DNA of 64,000 nucleotides from Candidatus Bathyarchaeota archaeon A05DMB-3 (GCA_019685555.1 JABFQN010000003.1:48080-112079), one strand, 5' to 3'; positions 52,890-62,678 are shown, counted from the first letter of the stretch. Numbers and translations: made by a program. The notes: a model not told the origin generated them from the sequence alone.

Positions 52890-54122
52890 TTGAAAGAGTG
52901 CGTGTTAAATTTGGCTCATGTGAAGGTTACTGAAAGAGTGCACACCATTGAATACGCCATCCGTGACGTCATTGTTTATGCAAAGGCACTGGCGAAAACT
53001 GGCAGAAAAATTTATTATCTGAATATTGGTGACCCGGTAGCTTTTGACTTTGACACACCGGAGCACATCAAGCAAGCTTTGTTTGAAGCGGTTAAAAGTG
53101 GAGCCAACGCTTATTCGGCTTCTGAAGGTTTGCCTGAGCTTAGGCAAGCGATATGCGAAAAGGAAAAACGTTTAAACAGTGTTGATATTTCCGCTGAAGA
53201 TGTTATTGTTACTTCGGGAATTTCTGAGGGTATTCAAATGGTTATGGCAGCCCTTGTCGGCGCTGGTGATGAAGTTCTTCTTCCGGGTCCAACTTATCCG
53301 CCTTACATTTCCTATACAAGGTTTTTTGGTGGGAAACCAGTTCCTTATAGAACTGTTGAGGAGGAGGGTTGGCAACCAGATATTAATGATTTGAGAAGTA
53401 AAATTTCTAAGGAGACCCGTGCAATTGTTGTTATTAACCCCAACAATCCATGCGGCGCCCTTTATGAAGAGAAAACATTAAGGCAGATTTTAGATATAGC
53501 GGCAGAATATGGTGTCCCAGTTGTGTCCGACGAAATTTACGACCAGCTTGTTTTTGAGAAAAAATTTGTTAGCATGGCGAGCCTTGCACAGGATGTTCCA
53601 GTTATAGGGTTAAACGGCTTCTCTAAAGCCTATTTAATGACTGGTTGGAGGCTTGGCTACATATACTTCCATAGTCCAAGGGGCGCGCTTAAGGAGTTAA
53701 AGGAATGCGTCGAGAAAGAGGCGAGAATAAGGCTTTGTGCAAACACGCCTGTTCAAAAAGCTGGCATAGCCGCCTTAAAAGGACCACAAGACCACATTCG
53801 CGAGATGATTTCAAAACTTAGGGCTAGAAGGGACTACGCTTGGAAGAGACTTAACGAGATTAAGGGGGTAAGCTGTGCGAAACCCGAAGCAGCCTTCTAC
53901 ATTTTCCCAAAGATTCACGGAGTTGGCTCAAAATGGAAAACGGACTTTGAATTTGTGCTGGACCTTTTAAAGGAGACCGGCGTACTTTTTGTGCATGGTT
54001 CCGGTTTTTGTCCAGTTTACGGTGTCAGTCATGTTAGAGGGGTTTTTCTACCGCCTATTGGAGTTCTTGAGGAGGCGTTTAATCTGGTTGAAGGGTTTAT
54101 GGAAAAGAAAGCTAGGCTTTAA
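52890..54122 (+). CDS. Class I aminotransferase, alanine/aspartate type
   Basis: A 410-residue fold-type I aminotransferase. EYAIRDVIVYAKALAKTGRKIYYLNIGDPVAFDFDTPEHI resembles archaeal alanine aminotransferases. NPNNPCGALY, SDEIYDQL and GFSKAYLMTGWRLGY hold the cofactor Asp, Tyr and Lys; HGSGFCPVYGVSHVRGVFLPP has the substrate Arg. It is 31 bases after the repeat protein. The start is uncertain: TTG 52890 has no clear ribosome-binding site and later GTG codons are possible. Confidence 0.82.
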   Translation: MKECVLNLAHVKVTERVHTIEYAIRDVIVYAKALAKTGRKIYYLNIGDPVAFDFDTPEHIKQALFEAVKSGANAYSASEGLPELRQAICEKEKRLNSVDISAEDVIVTSGISEGIQMVMAALVGAGDEVLLPGPTYPPYISYTRFFGGKPVPYRTVEEEGWQPDINDLRSKISKETRAIVVINPNNPCGALYEEKTLRQILDIAAEYGVPVVSDEIYDQLVFEKKFVSMASLAQDVPVIGLNGFSKAYLMTGWRLGYIYFHSPRGALKELKECVEKEARIRLCANTPVQKAGIAALKGPQDHIREMISKLRARRDYAWKRLNEIKGVSCAKPEAAFYIFPKIHGVGSKWKTDFEFVLDLLKETGVLFVHGSGFCPVYGVSHVRGVFLPPIGVLEEAFNLVEGFMEKKARL

Positions 54123-54150
54123 GGTCAGCCTTTAAAGTTGTTAGGCGCGG

Positions 54151-55041
54151 TTATTGGTAAATTGGTATTCCATGTTTGGGGTCTTGAACAAGCTTTGAGA
54201 ACTCTTCCATAAGCCTTCGTGTTATTGGGCCTGGTTTTCCATTGCCTATCTGTCTCTTGTTTATTTCTCTAACTGGCACTATTTCCGCTGCTGTTCCAGT
54301 GAAGAACACTTCGTCTGCTGTGAAAAGCTCATAGGGTGTTAGATTCTTCTCTATAACCTCGTATCCAAGCTGTTTTGCAAGTTTCATTACCGCCGCAGCT
54401 GTTATTCCCGGCAGTGCCCCTGTATAGCTTGGCGGTGTGTATACCCGTCCATTTTTAACTGTGAATATGTTTTCTGCTACGCCTTCACATATGTAGCCGT
54501 TTTTGTCTAGGCATATGGCTTCGTCGACACCGTTTATGTTTGCCTCTATTTTGGCTAGTATGCTGTTTAAGTAGTTCAGCGACTTTATCTCATGAGTTGT
54601 TGCGTCCACGGGGTCTCTCTTAACCCAAGAAAGCATAGCCGTCACGCCTTTCTCCTTTGCTTCGCCTTTGTGAAGTGCTATTGTGTCCGTTATCACGATT
54701 ACTGTTGGTTTTGGACATTTTCTCGGATCTAAACCAAGGTCTCCGACTCCTCTTGTCACTACCAAGCGTATGTAGGCGTCTTTCAACTGGTTTTTGCGCA
54801 GCGTTTCTAGGACGATTTTTATCATTTCTTCTTTCGTCAGTGGAATTTGCAGCATTATGGCGTGAGCTGAGCGGTAAAGCCTATCAATATGCTCTTTTAG
54901 TTTGAATACAACGCCGTTATAAGCGCGGATTCCTTCGAAAACTCCGTCGCCGTATAGAAGCCCATGGTCGTAGACAGATATTTTCGCTTGTGATTTTGGG
55001 TAATATTGGCCGTCTATATAAACAAGTAATTCTTTATCCAA
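54151..55041 (-). CDS. ilvE: Branched-chain amino acid aminotransferase
   Basis: A 296-residue fold-type IV aminotransferase: [35 protein letters not shown] at the start, [18 protein letters not shown], the Lys in [36 protein letters not shown] and [16 protein letters not shown]. It exchanges amino groups between Leu, Ile or Val and 2-oxoglutarate. It is convergent with the class I aminotransferase. Confidence 0.9.
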   Translation of the reverse strand: MDKELLVYIDGQYYPKSQAKISVYDHGLLYGDGVFEGIRAYNGVVFKLKEHIDRLYRSAHAIMLQIPLTKEEMIKIVLETLRKNQLKDAYIRLVVTRGVGDLGLDPRKCPKPTVIVITDTIALHKGEAKEKGVTAMLSWVKRDPVDATTHEIKSLNYLNSILAKIEANINGVDEAICLDKNGYICEGVAENIFTVKNGRVYTPPSYTGALPGITAAAVMKLAKQLGYEVIEKNLTPYELFTADEVFFTGTAAEIVPVREINKRQIGNGKPGPITRRLMEEFSKLVQDPKHGIPIYQ

Positions 55042-55124
55042 GACGGGTTCCCCTTTCCGGAGAACAGAATTTTGCCCTTTAGGGTTGATATGTGTTTTGG
55101 CAGTCTCCGTTAATTTAGCCCATT

Positions 55125-56993
55125 CTAACCGTAAAATTGAGGTCTTTTTGAAACTTGCCTTGGCAGAGGCAGAGGCTTGAAGGGTTTGTCTTGCACCTGC
55201 TTCTTAACCTCGCTTATGAACTCTTCAAGTTTTATTTTGCGTATTTTTTTGGCTTTTCTATCTCTGACTGGAAGCACATCCGACTTTATTTCTTTTTCTC
55301 CAATAACAATGATGTAGGGAATCCACTCCATCTCAGCTTCTCTAACGCGTTTCTGCAATGTTAATGGTCTGTCATCTATGTCTACGCGTATTTGCTGCGT
55401 TTCCAGCGTTTCTGCTATTTTTTCGCAGTTTTCCAAGTATTTGTCTGACATGGGGATTATCCGCACTTGTGTTGGTGAAAGCCACACTGGAAGCGTGGGC
55501 GGTTCACCCTTTTGTTGTTGCTTGTAGGCTTTCTCTAAAAGTGCATAGACGCATCTTTCCACTGCACCGCTTGGGGAACAGTGCAGAATAAGCGGATAGT
55601 GTCTTTCACCTTTCTCGTCGACATAGGTTATGTCGTATCTTTTAGCGTTTTCTACGTCTATCTGGTCTGTTGAGAGGGCTGCAGCCTTGTCTTGATTGTC
55701 TACGAAGTTGAAGTCCCATTTAAGCCTAAAATAGAAGAAGGGTTCCTTCCACATTTCAACCAATACTGGTTTTCCAAAGATTTTTGCTAGGCTGACGATA
55801 AAATCCTTGTTTTCTTCATAGAAGTCTTTTGTGAAGCGGATTGCCGTCTCATAATCCTCTTTTGATAATCCTATTCCTTCCAAGACTTGAATGCACAGCT
55901 TAAACCTTATTATGAACTCTTTTTTGGCTTGTTCTAGGTCTGTGCAGAAGGCGTGGCAGTCTGGCATTGTGAAAGCTCGGAGGCGCCTCAAGCCTACGAC
56001 TTCGCCGCTTTTTTCCCGTCTAAAACTGTAGCGAGTTAGCTCGTAAACTTTTAGAGGCATATGTCTATACGAAAACTGCGTGTCATGAATCATCAAAAAC
56101 TGTCCAAAACACGCTGCAAATCGTAGGAAAAGCTCTTTCTCCTCGGATTTTAGAAGGTACTGCCTAGCTGGAAAACGGTTTAAATAATCCGCTAAGCTTG
56201 GGTGGCTAAAATCGTACATAACTGGGGTTTCAACTTCCATGGCGCCATACTCTACGACTTTAGCGGTCACATATTGTTCAATGAGCGATTTTATGAACCT
56301 ACCTTTCGGATACCAGCGGATGTTTCCAGGGTCGCTTCCAGCCTCATAATCAGCTATTTCAAGCCTCTTCATCAAAGGCACATGGGGCGGCATCTGTTGG
56401 CTTGCTCTAACCTTTGAAATCTCGTATTTCGCAAACTTCTCAAGGTTTTCATGTCCGCGAAAGTTAAACGCTTCTACTGGAACCATTTTTCCATCTGGCT
56501 GGAGAATATACCAAAAGGACTCCAGTTTTTCCTCGGCTTTCACCGCTTCTGAAACTTTTTCAGCTTTCTCTTCCTCTGCCTTTGCTGGCAATATGACACG
56601 GGATTGTTCCGCCAGCGGATGACCCTTTATCGATATTGTGAACTGCTTGTTCCAACCAAATGGTGCACGATATGTCTCAATACCTTTTTCCTTGGCGTAT
56701 GTCTCCATAGCCCTAACAACTTTCAACGCCTCAGAAGGTTTTGCGAGGTTGCTGCTAAGATGTGCGTATGGATATATTAGAACACGGTTAACCTTCAACT
56801 TTTCAAGGAAAAGTTTAACCTCGTCTATGGCTTTTTGAGCTGTTGTTTCATTGTCTCCTTCTTCTACTGCTGTGAACAAAACAACAATTTCTTCTAGGCG
56901 TTTCGCCTCTTTCGCTGCTTCTTCAGCCATGGCGATTTCCTTTTGAATGGGCTTATATTCGATGTAGTTGGAGTGCAACTGCAGTATCCGCAT
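55125..56993 (-). CDS. thrS: Threonyl-tRNA synthetase, archaeal type
   Basis: A 622-residue ThrRS. Residues 1-140 form the archaeal D-aminoacyl-tRNA deacylase-like editing domain ([39 protein letters not shown]). The class II core has [23 protein letters not shown], the zinc/active-site region around [47 protein letters not shown], and [18 protein letters not shown]. The anticodon domain runs from [12 protein letters not shown] to the C-terminus. Confidence 0.95.
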   Translation of the reverse strand: MRILQLHSNYIEYKPIQKEIAMAEEAAKEAKRLEEIVVLFTAVEEGDNETTAQKAIDEVKLFLEKLKVNRVLIYPYAHLSSNLAKPSEALKVVRAMETYAKEKGIETYRAPFGWNKQFTISIKGHPLAEQSRVILPAKAEEEKAEKVSEAVKAEEKLESFWYILQPDGKMVPVEAFNFRGHENLEKFAKYEISKVRASQQMPPHVPLMKRLEIADYEAGSDPGNIRWYPKGRFIKSLIEQYVTAKVVEYGAMEVETPVMYDFSHPSLADYLNRFPARQYLLKSEEKELFLRFAACFGQFLMIHDTQFSYRHMPLKVYELTRYSFRREKSGEVVGLRRLRAFTMPDCHAFCTDLEQAKKEFIIRFKLCIQVLEGIGLSKEDYETAIRFTKDFYEENKDFIVSLAKIFGKPVLVEMWKEPFFYFRLKWDFNFVDNQDKAAALSTDQIDVENAKRYDITYVDEKGERHYPLILHCSPSGAVERCVYALLEKAYKQQQKGEPPTLPVWLSPTQVRIIPMSDKYLENCEKIAETLETQQIRVDIDDRPLTLQKRVREAEMEWIPYIIVIGEKEIKSDVLPVRDRKAKKIRKIKLEEFISEVKKQVQDKPFKPLPLPRQVSKRPQFYG

Positions 56994-57014
56994 GTTCCCT
57001 CGCCCCCTTAGCCT

Positions 57015-57275
57015 TTAGACGCTTTTATATCGCCACTGTTCAATTTTCCTCTCCTTTTTGGTCTTTTTCTTATATTCTTTGTAGTGGTTTTCGCATAGAT
57101 AAGCGCGTCTTTCGCTACTGCTTACGCTTAATCCAGCCATTCTAACCTTTTCCGCTGAAAGAGAACGCTTAGCCTCTTTACCGCATCCAGCGACGCTACA
57201 TTTCACGCCCTTTGCAACACGTCCCAAACATTTAACCCTCTCAAGTCCAAAGACTTTAACTAAAATACAATGCAC
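57015..57275 (-). CDS. Small zinc-finger-like protein, unknown function
   Basis: An 86-residue basic protein with GVKCSVAGCGKEAKRSLSAEKV and YLCENHYKEYKKKTKKERK, giving C-x4-C...C-x2-H, a plausible single zinc site. GTG 57275 abuts the preceding kinase stop; a later start is possible because the first 25 residues are unusual. It lies 21 bases upstream of thrS and probably shares its transcript. The basic tail suggests RNA or ribosome contact. No family name is known to me. Confidence 0.6.
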   Translation of the reverse strand: MHCILVKVFGLERVKCLGRVAKGVKCSVAGCGKEAKRSLSAEKVRMAGLSVSSSERRAYLCENHYKEYKKKTKKERKIEQWRYKSV

Positions 57276-58238
57276 TTACTGCTTAATTTCTTTTCCATAA
57301 AGCGCATTTGCCCTTCTATAAATTTCGGCTTTATCGCCATAAGACGTTGGCCCTACACCTTCAATAACCGTTGAGGCTGCAGCGGAGCCAACACACGCAC
57401 ACCATAAGGAATCTTCGCCGCGGATATATTCAGCTAGAAAACCTCCCATGAAAGCGTCACCTGCACCGGTTGGGTCTATAATCTTGTCGGACGTGTATGC
57501 TGGAACGTTGTAGATTGCTCCGTCGACGGAAAGCACTGCGCCCTTCATTCCCAAAGTCACTATGATGGTTTCAACACCAAAATCGTGAACAGCCTTTATT
57601 GCTGATTTTAAATCTGCTTCGCCTGTAACCGCCTCAATTTCATCTTGCGAGGATTTGTAAATGTTTACTATCTCTAGTATGCGTTTGTCTGCCAGTGCTT
57701 TAATGGTTACTTGTCCGTTTTCGTCGAAGGCTCGGATGAGCCCTTGAGGGTCAAGGGATAAGACCTCAGCATTTTTTCTCAATTTTTCAGCAACTTCGTA
57801 TTGGATTTCGTTTGTTATAGGAGCCAAGTGAATAAATTTAGCTTCCAGAGGGTTTAGCAAGTCTTCCATTGTGATTGGGGCGGCTTTACTTATCAACCTT
57901 AAACTGCGATTAGCTAAACCTTCATCATACTTTAGTTCAAATCTTGTGGTTTTCTTATCTTTAATCTTAGTAACTCTAGAAAGGTCTATGCCCTCTTGGC
58001 CTAGCCACCACAAATAGGCTTCGGGAAAATCTTCGCCAACCTTCGAAATGATTGAAACACTTGCGCCTAAACGTCTGGCGGAAAAAGAAACATAAGTTAC
58101 GGAACCTCCCAAAATAATGTAGGGCTTAAGCCTATTCGGCAAAATTATTGAGTCTATGCACAAGTGTCCCACTGAAACAATATCAAACAATTGAGCTCCC
58201 CTCGCTTCTCCATGTTGTTTAGCATTCAACGCCACCAA
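57276..58238 (-). CDS. PfkB-family carbohydrate kinase
   Basis: A 320-residue ribokinase-fold protein: DIVSVGHLCIDSIILP, GGSVTYVSFSARRLGASVSIISKVGEDFP near 45-70 and the catalytic DPTGAGDAFMGGFLAEYIRG near 255 with its Asp. The substrate (a sugar, nucleoside or phosphosugar) cannot be told. It starts at a TTG or GTG after a TATA-like GTTTATAT, and is first in the kinase-zinc-protein-thrS run. Confidence 0.82.
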   Translation of the reverse strand: MVALNAKQHGEARGAQLFDIVSVGHLCIDSIILPNRLKPYIILGGSVTYVSFSARRLGASVSIISKVGEDFPEAYLWWLGQEGIDLSRVTKIKDKKTTRFELKYDEGLANRSLRLISKAAPITMEDLLNPLEAKFIHLAPITNEIQYEVAEKLRKNAEVLSLDPQGLIRAFDENGQVTIKALADKRILEIVNIYKSSQDEIEAVTGEADLKSAIKAVHDFGVETIIVTLGMKGAVLSVDGAIYNVPAYTSDKIIDPTGAGDAFMGGFLAEYIRGEDSLWCACVGSAAASTVIEGVGPTSYGDKAEIYRRANALYGKEIKQ

Positions 58239-58390
58239 TTATTTTCGTTGCTTTCGTAAAGCTTTTATGGATATAAACAAAACACTCTTCTGCCCCTTTG
58301 GGGGCGGTTAAAATGAATTTCACATAACTTCCAATATATGCGCCTTTAACACATCAATTTCATTGGAGACTTTTACAGATTGAAATTTTA

Positions 58391-58399
58391 AGGAGGTGA
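58391..58399 (+). promoter_or_regulatory. Unusually complete ribosome-binding site of the GNAT gene
   Basis: AGGAGGTGA is an extended match to the anti-Shine-Dalgarno end of 16S rRNA, four bases before ATG 58404. Most genes here have only four- or five-base sites, so strong translation is expected. Confidence 0.65.
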
Positions 58400-58403
58400 T
58401 ATT

Positions 58404-58769
58404 ATGTTTAGAATTCGCAACATGAAGGTTGAGGATGTGGAAGCTGTTGCGAGGATGGTTGCCCTAGACCATAGCAGCGATTATGAAGAAGGCTTCAGAA
58501 CCGCCTACGCACACACGCTGGACCATTTGAAAATTGTGCCCAAACACTGTTATGTGGTTGAAAACGAAGATGGAGGAATAGTTGCAGCCATGATTTTGCA
58601 CCCTCAAGAAGAGGTTTTTGAAATTGAAGATTTTCAAGTGAAAGAAATTCAGCAAAACAGAGAAGCTCTGGCTCTGCTGAAAGCAAAGCTTATGGCATGC
58701 GTAGAAAATGTTAAGACAGAGGTTTTATGCTGCCCCTACGCGCTGAAAAGGCTCATGACCACGCCTTAA
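58404..58769 (+). CDS. GNAT-like acyltransferase-fold protein
   Basis: A 121-residue protein starting FRIRNMKVEDVEAVARMV, the first strand and helix of a GNAT domain, then YVVENEDGGIVAAMILHP and a C-terminal helix (REALALLKAKLMACVENVK). The usual acetyl-CoA loop (R/Q-x-x-G-x-G/A) is not evident, so it may be non-catalytic or strongly divergent. It has the best ribosome-binding site in the window. Its stop overlaps the convergent NAC gene stop by four bases. Confidence 0.6.
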   Translation: MFRIRNMKVEDVEAVARMVALDHSSDYEEGFRTAYAHTLDHLKIVPKHCYVVENEDGGIVAAMILHPQEEVFEIEDFQVKEIQQNREALALLKAKLMACVENVKTEVLCCPYALKRLMTTP

Positions 58770-59122
58770 AACTTTGACTGGAGTAAAAGAATAGCCTTCG
58801 CCAAGTCTCCCTCGCATTCTTCTAGTGCCTTTCTGGCTTCTTCAAGGCTTTTACCAGTCTGGTCAGCCACAAGCCTAACATCCTCTTCTGGTATTGTCAA
58901 CTTGCGCTCAACAGCTTTTTCCGTCATTTTCCCGCCAGTCACTTGAAACATTTTTTGTCCTTGGACGTCGATTACGGCGACTTCTGGTTCCTCTATAATT
59001 ATTTCTTTGCTGCTGGTTTTTATGACCACTTGTTCAACGTCTGGAACAGCGTCCATGCTTAAGCCCATTCGCTGCATCATTCTTTTTGCTTCACGGGGGC
59101 TTATTCGCCTACGCATAAACAT
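58766..59122 (-). CDS. nac: Nascent polypeptide-associated complex protein (NAC)
   Basis: About 118 residues. RRRISPREAKRMMQRMGLSMDAV and the NAC beta-barrel (VEQVVIKTSSKEIIIEEPEVAVIDVQGQKMFQVTGG) are followed by a UBA domain (IPEEDVRLVADQTGKSLEEARKALEECEGDLAKAILLL). It binds emerging polypeptides at the ribosome exit as a homodimer. ATG 59122, or 59116 with GAGGGG nine bases upstream, is the start; an in-frame ATG at 59179 would overlap the PUA gene. Confidence 0.92.
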   Translation of the reverse strand: MFMRRRISPREAKRMMQRMGLSMDAVPDVEQVVIKTSSKEIIIEEPEVAVIDVQGQKMFQVTGGKMTEKAVERKLTIPEEDVRLVADQTGKSLEEARKALEECEGDLAKAILLLQSKF

Positions 59123-59160
59123 CTTCCCCTCACTAATTGTTAGAGCTTGGCTTCTTATAC

Positions 59161-59694
59161 TTAACTTTCTTCTAAACAACCGCGTCTAACCTTAACGGCA
59201 ACGCCGCATTTAAAAGCCATCATTTCACTGCCAGACAAGACAGCCCGCCCAACAGCCAAAACTTCTCCTCTTTCATTAACAACTATAACTTCATCTTTTG
59301 GGCGGATTTCGCTGTCTGCCCTCACCACATGTACGGCGAAAACGTCGCCGCCTTCTGCAACAAATTTTGAAACATCCTCTTTAACGGTAACAAAGCATTT
59401 TGCATGGGCAACTTCCTCAACAATTCTTTTTGCTCCTTGGATACTTAAGGAGAAAAAACCGTCTGTGGGGCGAAGGGTGGCAAGTCTTTTTCCGTTCAAG
59501 TATACATATCGAATCCTGCCAGTTCGCTTAGAGTAAGCTATTTCCACATTTTCTGGAAAAAGTTTTTCACCAACACCTCTTCCGAACTGATAGTCTGCCA
59601 CGCTTCTGATTCTTCTAAGGGCGTTTTCCAAATCAGCAAACCCTCTTCCGTTAACCCAGACAGTTTCGACAACTATAAACATAACCATGACCAA
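59161..59694 (-). CDS. PUA-domain RNA-binding protein
   Basis: A 177-residue protein (ATG 59694, or the in-frame ATG 59682). Residues 1-80 match the archaeal pre-PUA segment, and 85-170 form a PUA domain (CFVTVKEDVSKFVAEGGDVFAVHVV, IRPKDEVIVVNERGEVLAVGRAVLSGSEM). PUA domains bind structured RNA. A gene of this kind next to NAC is common in archaea, and the 38-base gap suggests cotranscription. No catalytic domain is present. Confidence 0.82.
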   Translation of the reverse strand: MVMVMFIVVETVWVNGRGFADLENALRRIRSVADYQFGRGVGEKLFPENVEIAYSKRTGRIRYVYLNGKRLATLRPTDGFFSLSIQGAKRIVEEVAHAKCFVTVKEDVSKFVAEGGDVFAVHVVRADSEIRPKDEVIVVNERGEVLAVGRAVLSGSEMMAFKCGVAVKVRRGCLEES

Positions 59695-59726
59695 ATATTA
59701 AAAGAGTTTAAAGGAGCGCTTACATA

Positions 59727-60257
59727 TTGCGTTGCGAGGTCTGTGGAAGGAAAATCCACGGTAAACCAATTAGAGCAATGATAGAAGGAGCAAAATTAAC
59801 AGTATGCAGCGAATGCTCAAAACACGGAACAATAATTTGGGAAGAACCAAAAACAGCCCTTCAACAACAGAAACCCAAAACTGCAATGACTATGAAAACC
59901 ACACCACCAAAGGGTCAAATTGGGAAACCGCAAAAAACCGTGGAAAGCCCATTAGAACTTGTTGTAGATTTTGACGTAAGAATAAGACGGGCGAGGGAAA
60001 AATTGGGCTTAAGCCACGAAGACCTAGGCAGAAAAATAAACGAAAAAGTCTCCGTCCTTAAGAAAATCGAAGCAAGGAAAATCAGGCCAGACGATAGGCT
60101 TGCAGCCAAACTGGAACATGCGCTTAAAATTAAACTCCTTATGCCAGCCTTAGAGGAAAAAGCGTCAAGCGCAACTATTCCTGAATCATCGAGACGTGAA
60201 CTAACCCTAGGAGACCTTATTCGAATAAACAAGGGTAAAACGGAGGAAAAGGCTTAA
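59727..60257 (+). CDS. mbf1: Multiprotein bridging factor 1 (MBF1)
   Basis: A 176-residue protein with an N-terminal zinc ribbon (CEVCGRKIHGKPIRAMIEGAKLTVCSEC), a flexible Pro/Lys/Thr-rich linker and a helix-turn-helix near 85-140 (IRRAREKLGLSHEDLGRKINEKVSVLKKIEARK). Archaeal MBF1 binds the small ribosomal subunit and affects translation. TTG 59727 follows AAAGGAG. Its TAA stop lies where the HflX gene must begin. Confidence 0.92.
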   Translation: MRCEVCGRKIHGKPIRAMIEGAKLTVCSECSKHGTIIWEEPKTALQQQKPKTAMTMKTTPPKGQIGKPQKTVESPLELVVDFDVRIRRAREKLGLSHEDLGRKINEKVSVLKKIEARKIRPDDRLAAKLEHALKIKLLMPALEEKASSATIPESSRRELTLGDLIRINKGKTEEKA

Positions 60258-61522
60258 CGAAAGCCATTATTGTACAGCGTCGAAAACCTTTTGAACCGTC
60301 AACTCTCGACGAGCTTAAAAGCTTAGCTGAGTCGGCGGGCTATATTGTTGTTGGAAGAATAGAGCAGATGAGGGCGCCGGACCCCCGCTACCAGATAGGT
60401 TACGGAAAGGTTAAGGAACTCGCTGAACTTGTAAAAGAAACAAGCGCACAGAAAATAATTTTTGATAATCCGTTAAAGCCTGTTCAAGCCTACAACATAG
60501 CGAAGACTACGGGCATAGAGGCAATAGACCGTTTCCAGCTAATCCTCGAAATCTTCGCTAGAAGAGCAACAACAACGGAGGCTAAACTGCAAATTCAGCT
60601 TGCTAGGCTCAGATATGAGTTGGCGCGTGCCAAGGAGAAAGTTAGATTAGCAAAAATAGGGGAGCAACCCGGTTTCATGGGGCTTGGAGCCTACGAGGTT
60701 GATGTTTACTATGAAACTGTTAAGAGGCAGATACAGACAATAAACGAGAAGCTTAGGAAAATTCGAAGAAAACGCATTTTGCACCGCGAAAGGAGAACAG
60801 AGCTTGGTTTTCCAACAATATCCTTGGCTGGATATACAAACGCGGGGAAAAGTTCACTGTTTAATGCACTTACGGAAGAAGAGGTTCCGGTGGACGATGC
60901 TCTCTTCACTACGTTGTCGACAACAACGAGGCTTGTGAAGTTTTCGAGGAAAAAGTTTCTCTTAACCGACACTGTTGGCTTTATAGATCGTCTGCCACTA
61001 ACGTTAATAGAAGCGTTTCATTCAACACTGGAAGAAACCATATACTCAGACTTAATACTGCTTGTTGTGGATATGAGCGAACCGATAACCACCATTGAGA
61101 AGAAGCTTTCAGTATGCTTGGAAACAATAGAACGCATAGAAGCCTCCAGCATACCCATAATAACAGCCCTAAACAAAATTGACTTGATGTCTCAAATGGA
61201 GATTCAGCAAAAAATGGAAAAACTTGAGGGGAAGGCGCCAAAACCAGTGCCAATATCAGCACTTTACAAGCTTAATATCGACCAACTAAAAGAGGAAATA
61301 GCCAAAAAATTGCGAAATTATGTTCAAGCGTCATTTTCCATCCCGTTAACAGATGAGGCTATGCCCTTCCTTTCATGGCTCTTCAACCGTGCAGACGTGC
61401 AAGAAATAAAATACGTGGATAACGTTGCGCGTGTGGTTTTTGAAGCTGTACCTTGGTTCGCTGAAAAAGTGAAAAGCCATGTTGAAGAGCTTGGTGGGAA
61501 AATTGAGAACTTCAAACATTAA
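60254..61522 (+). CDS. hflX: HflX-type GTPase; normal start codon missing
   Basis: The protein frame from 60254 reads TKAIIVQRRKPFEPSTLDEL then GYIVVGRIEQMRAPDPRYQIGYGKVKELAEL, the HflX N-terminal domain, then a coiled region and the G domain (LAGYTNAGKSSLFNAL, FTTLSTTTR, TDTVGFIDRLP, TALNKIDLM). HflX splits stalled ribosomes. No ATG, GTG or TTG precedes ATG 60368, which would delete 38 conserved residues. GGAGG (60242-60246) lies seven bases before TTA 60254; TTG there would give a TTGA overlap with the MBF1 stop. Confidence 0.85.
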   Translation, partial: LTKAIIVQRRKPFEPSTLDELKSLAESAGYIVVGRIEQMRAPDPRYQIGYGKVKELAELVKETSAQKIIFDNPLKPVQAYNIAKTTGIEAIDRFQLILEIFARRATTTEAKLQIQLARLRYELARAKEKVRLAKIGEQPGFMGLGAYEVDVYYETVKRQIQTINEKLRKIRRKRILHRERRTELGFPTISLAGYTNAGKSSLFNALTEEEVPVDDALFTTLSTTTRLVKFSRKKFLLTDTVGFIDRLPLTLIEAFHSTLEETIYSDLILLVVDMSEPITTIEKKLSVCLETIERIEASSIPIITALNKIDLMSQMEIQQKMEKLEGKAPKPVPISALYKLNIDQLKEEIAKKLRNYVQASFSIPLTDEAMPFLSWLFNRADVQEIKYVDNVARVVFEAVPWFAEKVKSHVEELGGKIENFKH

Positions 61523-62102
61523 AGGTTCGCCAAAAATTTTTGTTTTAAGATGGGGACACCGCCCAAAAAGAGACTTACGCCTCACAACCCATGTTGCGTT
61601 AACAGCTAGAGCTTTGGGAGCTTCTGGCTTTATTCTTTCCGATATAGAAGATGCAAAAATTAAGGCAACTGTAAAAAAAGTTGAAAAAAACTGGGGTGGG
61701 CGGTTCTATTTCGAGATGGGAACCCCGTGGAAGAAGGCTGTCCAGAAATGGAAAGCCAGAGGCGGAATAGTTGTTCACCTAACAGCCTATGGAGAAAACA
61801 TTGAAACAAGCGATGTATTGCAAAGAATTAAGGCTTTAAGCAAAGATGTCCTAGTTATTGTTGGAAGCCAAAAGGTTCCCAAAGAATTTTTTTCAGAAAA
61901 AGTATCAGACTTTAATGTGGCAATTGGAAACCAGCCCCATTCTGAATGTGCAAGCCTAGCGGTTTTCCTAGACAGATTTTTCGAGGGAAAAGAACTGACT
62001 AAGACTTTTGAAACCGCTAGGCTTATTATTGTTCCTCAGAAAAGAGGTAAAAAAGTGATTAGAAAGATTAATTCCGAGTCTGAAGGCAGAAAAGAGATTT
62101 AA
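61503..62102 (+). CDS. trm56: tRNA (cytidine(56)-2'-O)-methyltransferase
   Basis: About 199 residues of the SPOUT family. VLRWGHRPKRDLRLTTHVALTARALGASG is the diagnostic start, GIVVHLTAYGEN and VLVIVGSQKVPKEFF the middle, and NVAIGNQPHSECASLAVFLDRFFEG the knotted cofactor site. It methylates C56 in the T-loop of archaeal tRNAs. TTG 61503 is chosen because GGTGG is six bases upstream; it overlaps the HflX gene by 20 bases. Confidence 0.92.
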   Translation: MRTSNIKGSPKIFVLRWGHRPKRDLRLTTHVALTARALGASGFILSDIEDAKIKATVKKVEKNWGGRFYFEMGTPWKKAVQKWKARGGIVVHLTAYGENIETSDVLQRIKALSKDVLVIVGSQKVPKEFFSEKVSDFNVAIGNQPHSECASLAVFLDRFFEGKELTKTFETARLIIVPQKRGKKVIRKINSESEGRKEI

Positions 62103-62165
62103 ATTAAAATTTGCAATAATATATTCAGAGAGAAGTGTCTCAACGCTTGAACAGAAAGGATCGCC

Positions 62166-62678
62166 ATGTTGTCAACAATTGATGACGCCACATTGATGAG
62201 GGTTGCTGAAGCCTTAGGCGAAGAAGAAGCCGTAAAACTAATTGAAATATTGAAAAATTCAGATGAAATCACAGACGACGAAATAGCAAATAAAACGGGT
62301 ATTAGACTTAACAATGTGCGTAAAATCCTCTACAAGCTTTATGACCATTCCCTTGTAAGCTTGAGGCGAACCAGAGACCCCAAAACCGGATGGTTCATAT
62401 TTCACTGGAAACTGCAACCAGACCAGCTTGAAGGTTTCATTTTAAGCCAAAAACGAAGGGTTTTCGAAAAATTAAACATTCGACTTGAATATGAGAAAAA
62501 CCACGATTTCTATTACTGCTACACATCTGGATGTCGACGAATCCCCTTCGAAGAAGCTGTTGAGCTGGTCTTTAAATGTCCAACCTGCGGCAAACCCCTA
62601 ATGCACTACAACAACGAGAAAATAGTTCAAATCTTAACGCGGAAGGTTGAACAGTTAAGGAAGGAGCTTGGTGAGTGA
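62166..62678 (+). CDS. tfe: Transcription initiation factor E subunit alpha
   Basis: A 170-residue TFE: an N-terminal extended winged helix (LMRVAEALGEEEAVKLIEIL, DDEIANKTGIRLNNVRKILYKLYDHSLVS), WFIFHWKLQPDQLE, and a C-terminal zinc ribbon (CYTSGCRRIPFEEAVELVFKCPTCGKPL). It helps open promoters with RNA polymerase, TBP and TFB. It overlaps the HD gene by 11 bases, in an operon-like run from MBF1 on. Confidence 0.95.
   Translation: MLSTIDDATLMRVAEALGEEEAVKLIEILKNSDEITDDEIANKTGIRLNNVRKILYKLYDHSLVSLRRTRDPKTGWFIFHWKLQPDQLEGFILSQKRRVFEKLNIRLEYEKNHDFYYCYTSGCRRIPFEEAVELVFKCPTCGKPLMHYNNEKIVQILTRKVEQLRKELGE

Noticed and set aside
58292..58305. GCCCC-TTTG-GGGGC hairpin between PfkB and GNAT genes
   Set aside because: It lies upstream of both predicted promoters, so it is probably not in either mRNA, and lacks a T-tract expected of a terminator.
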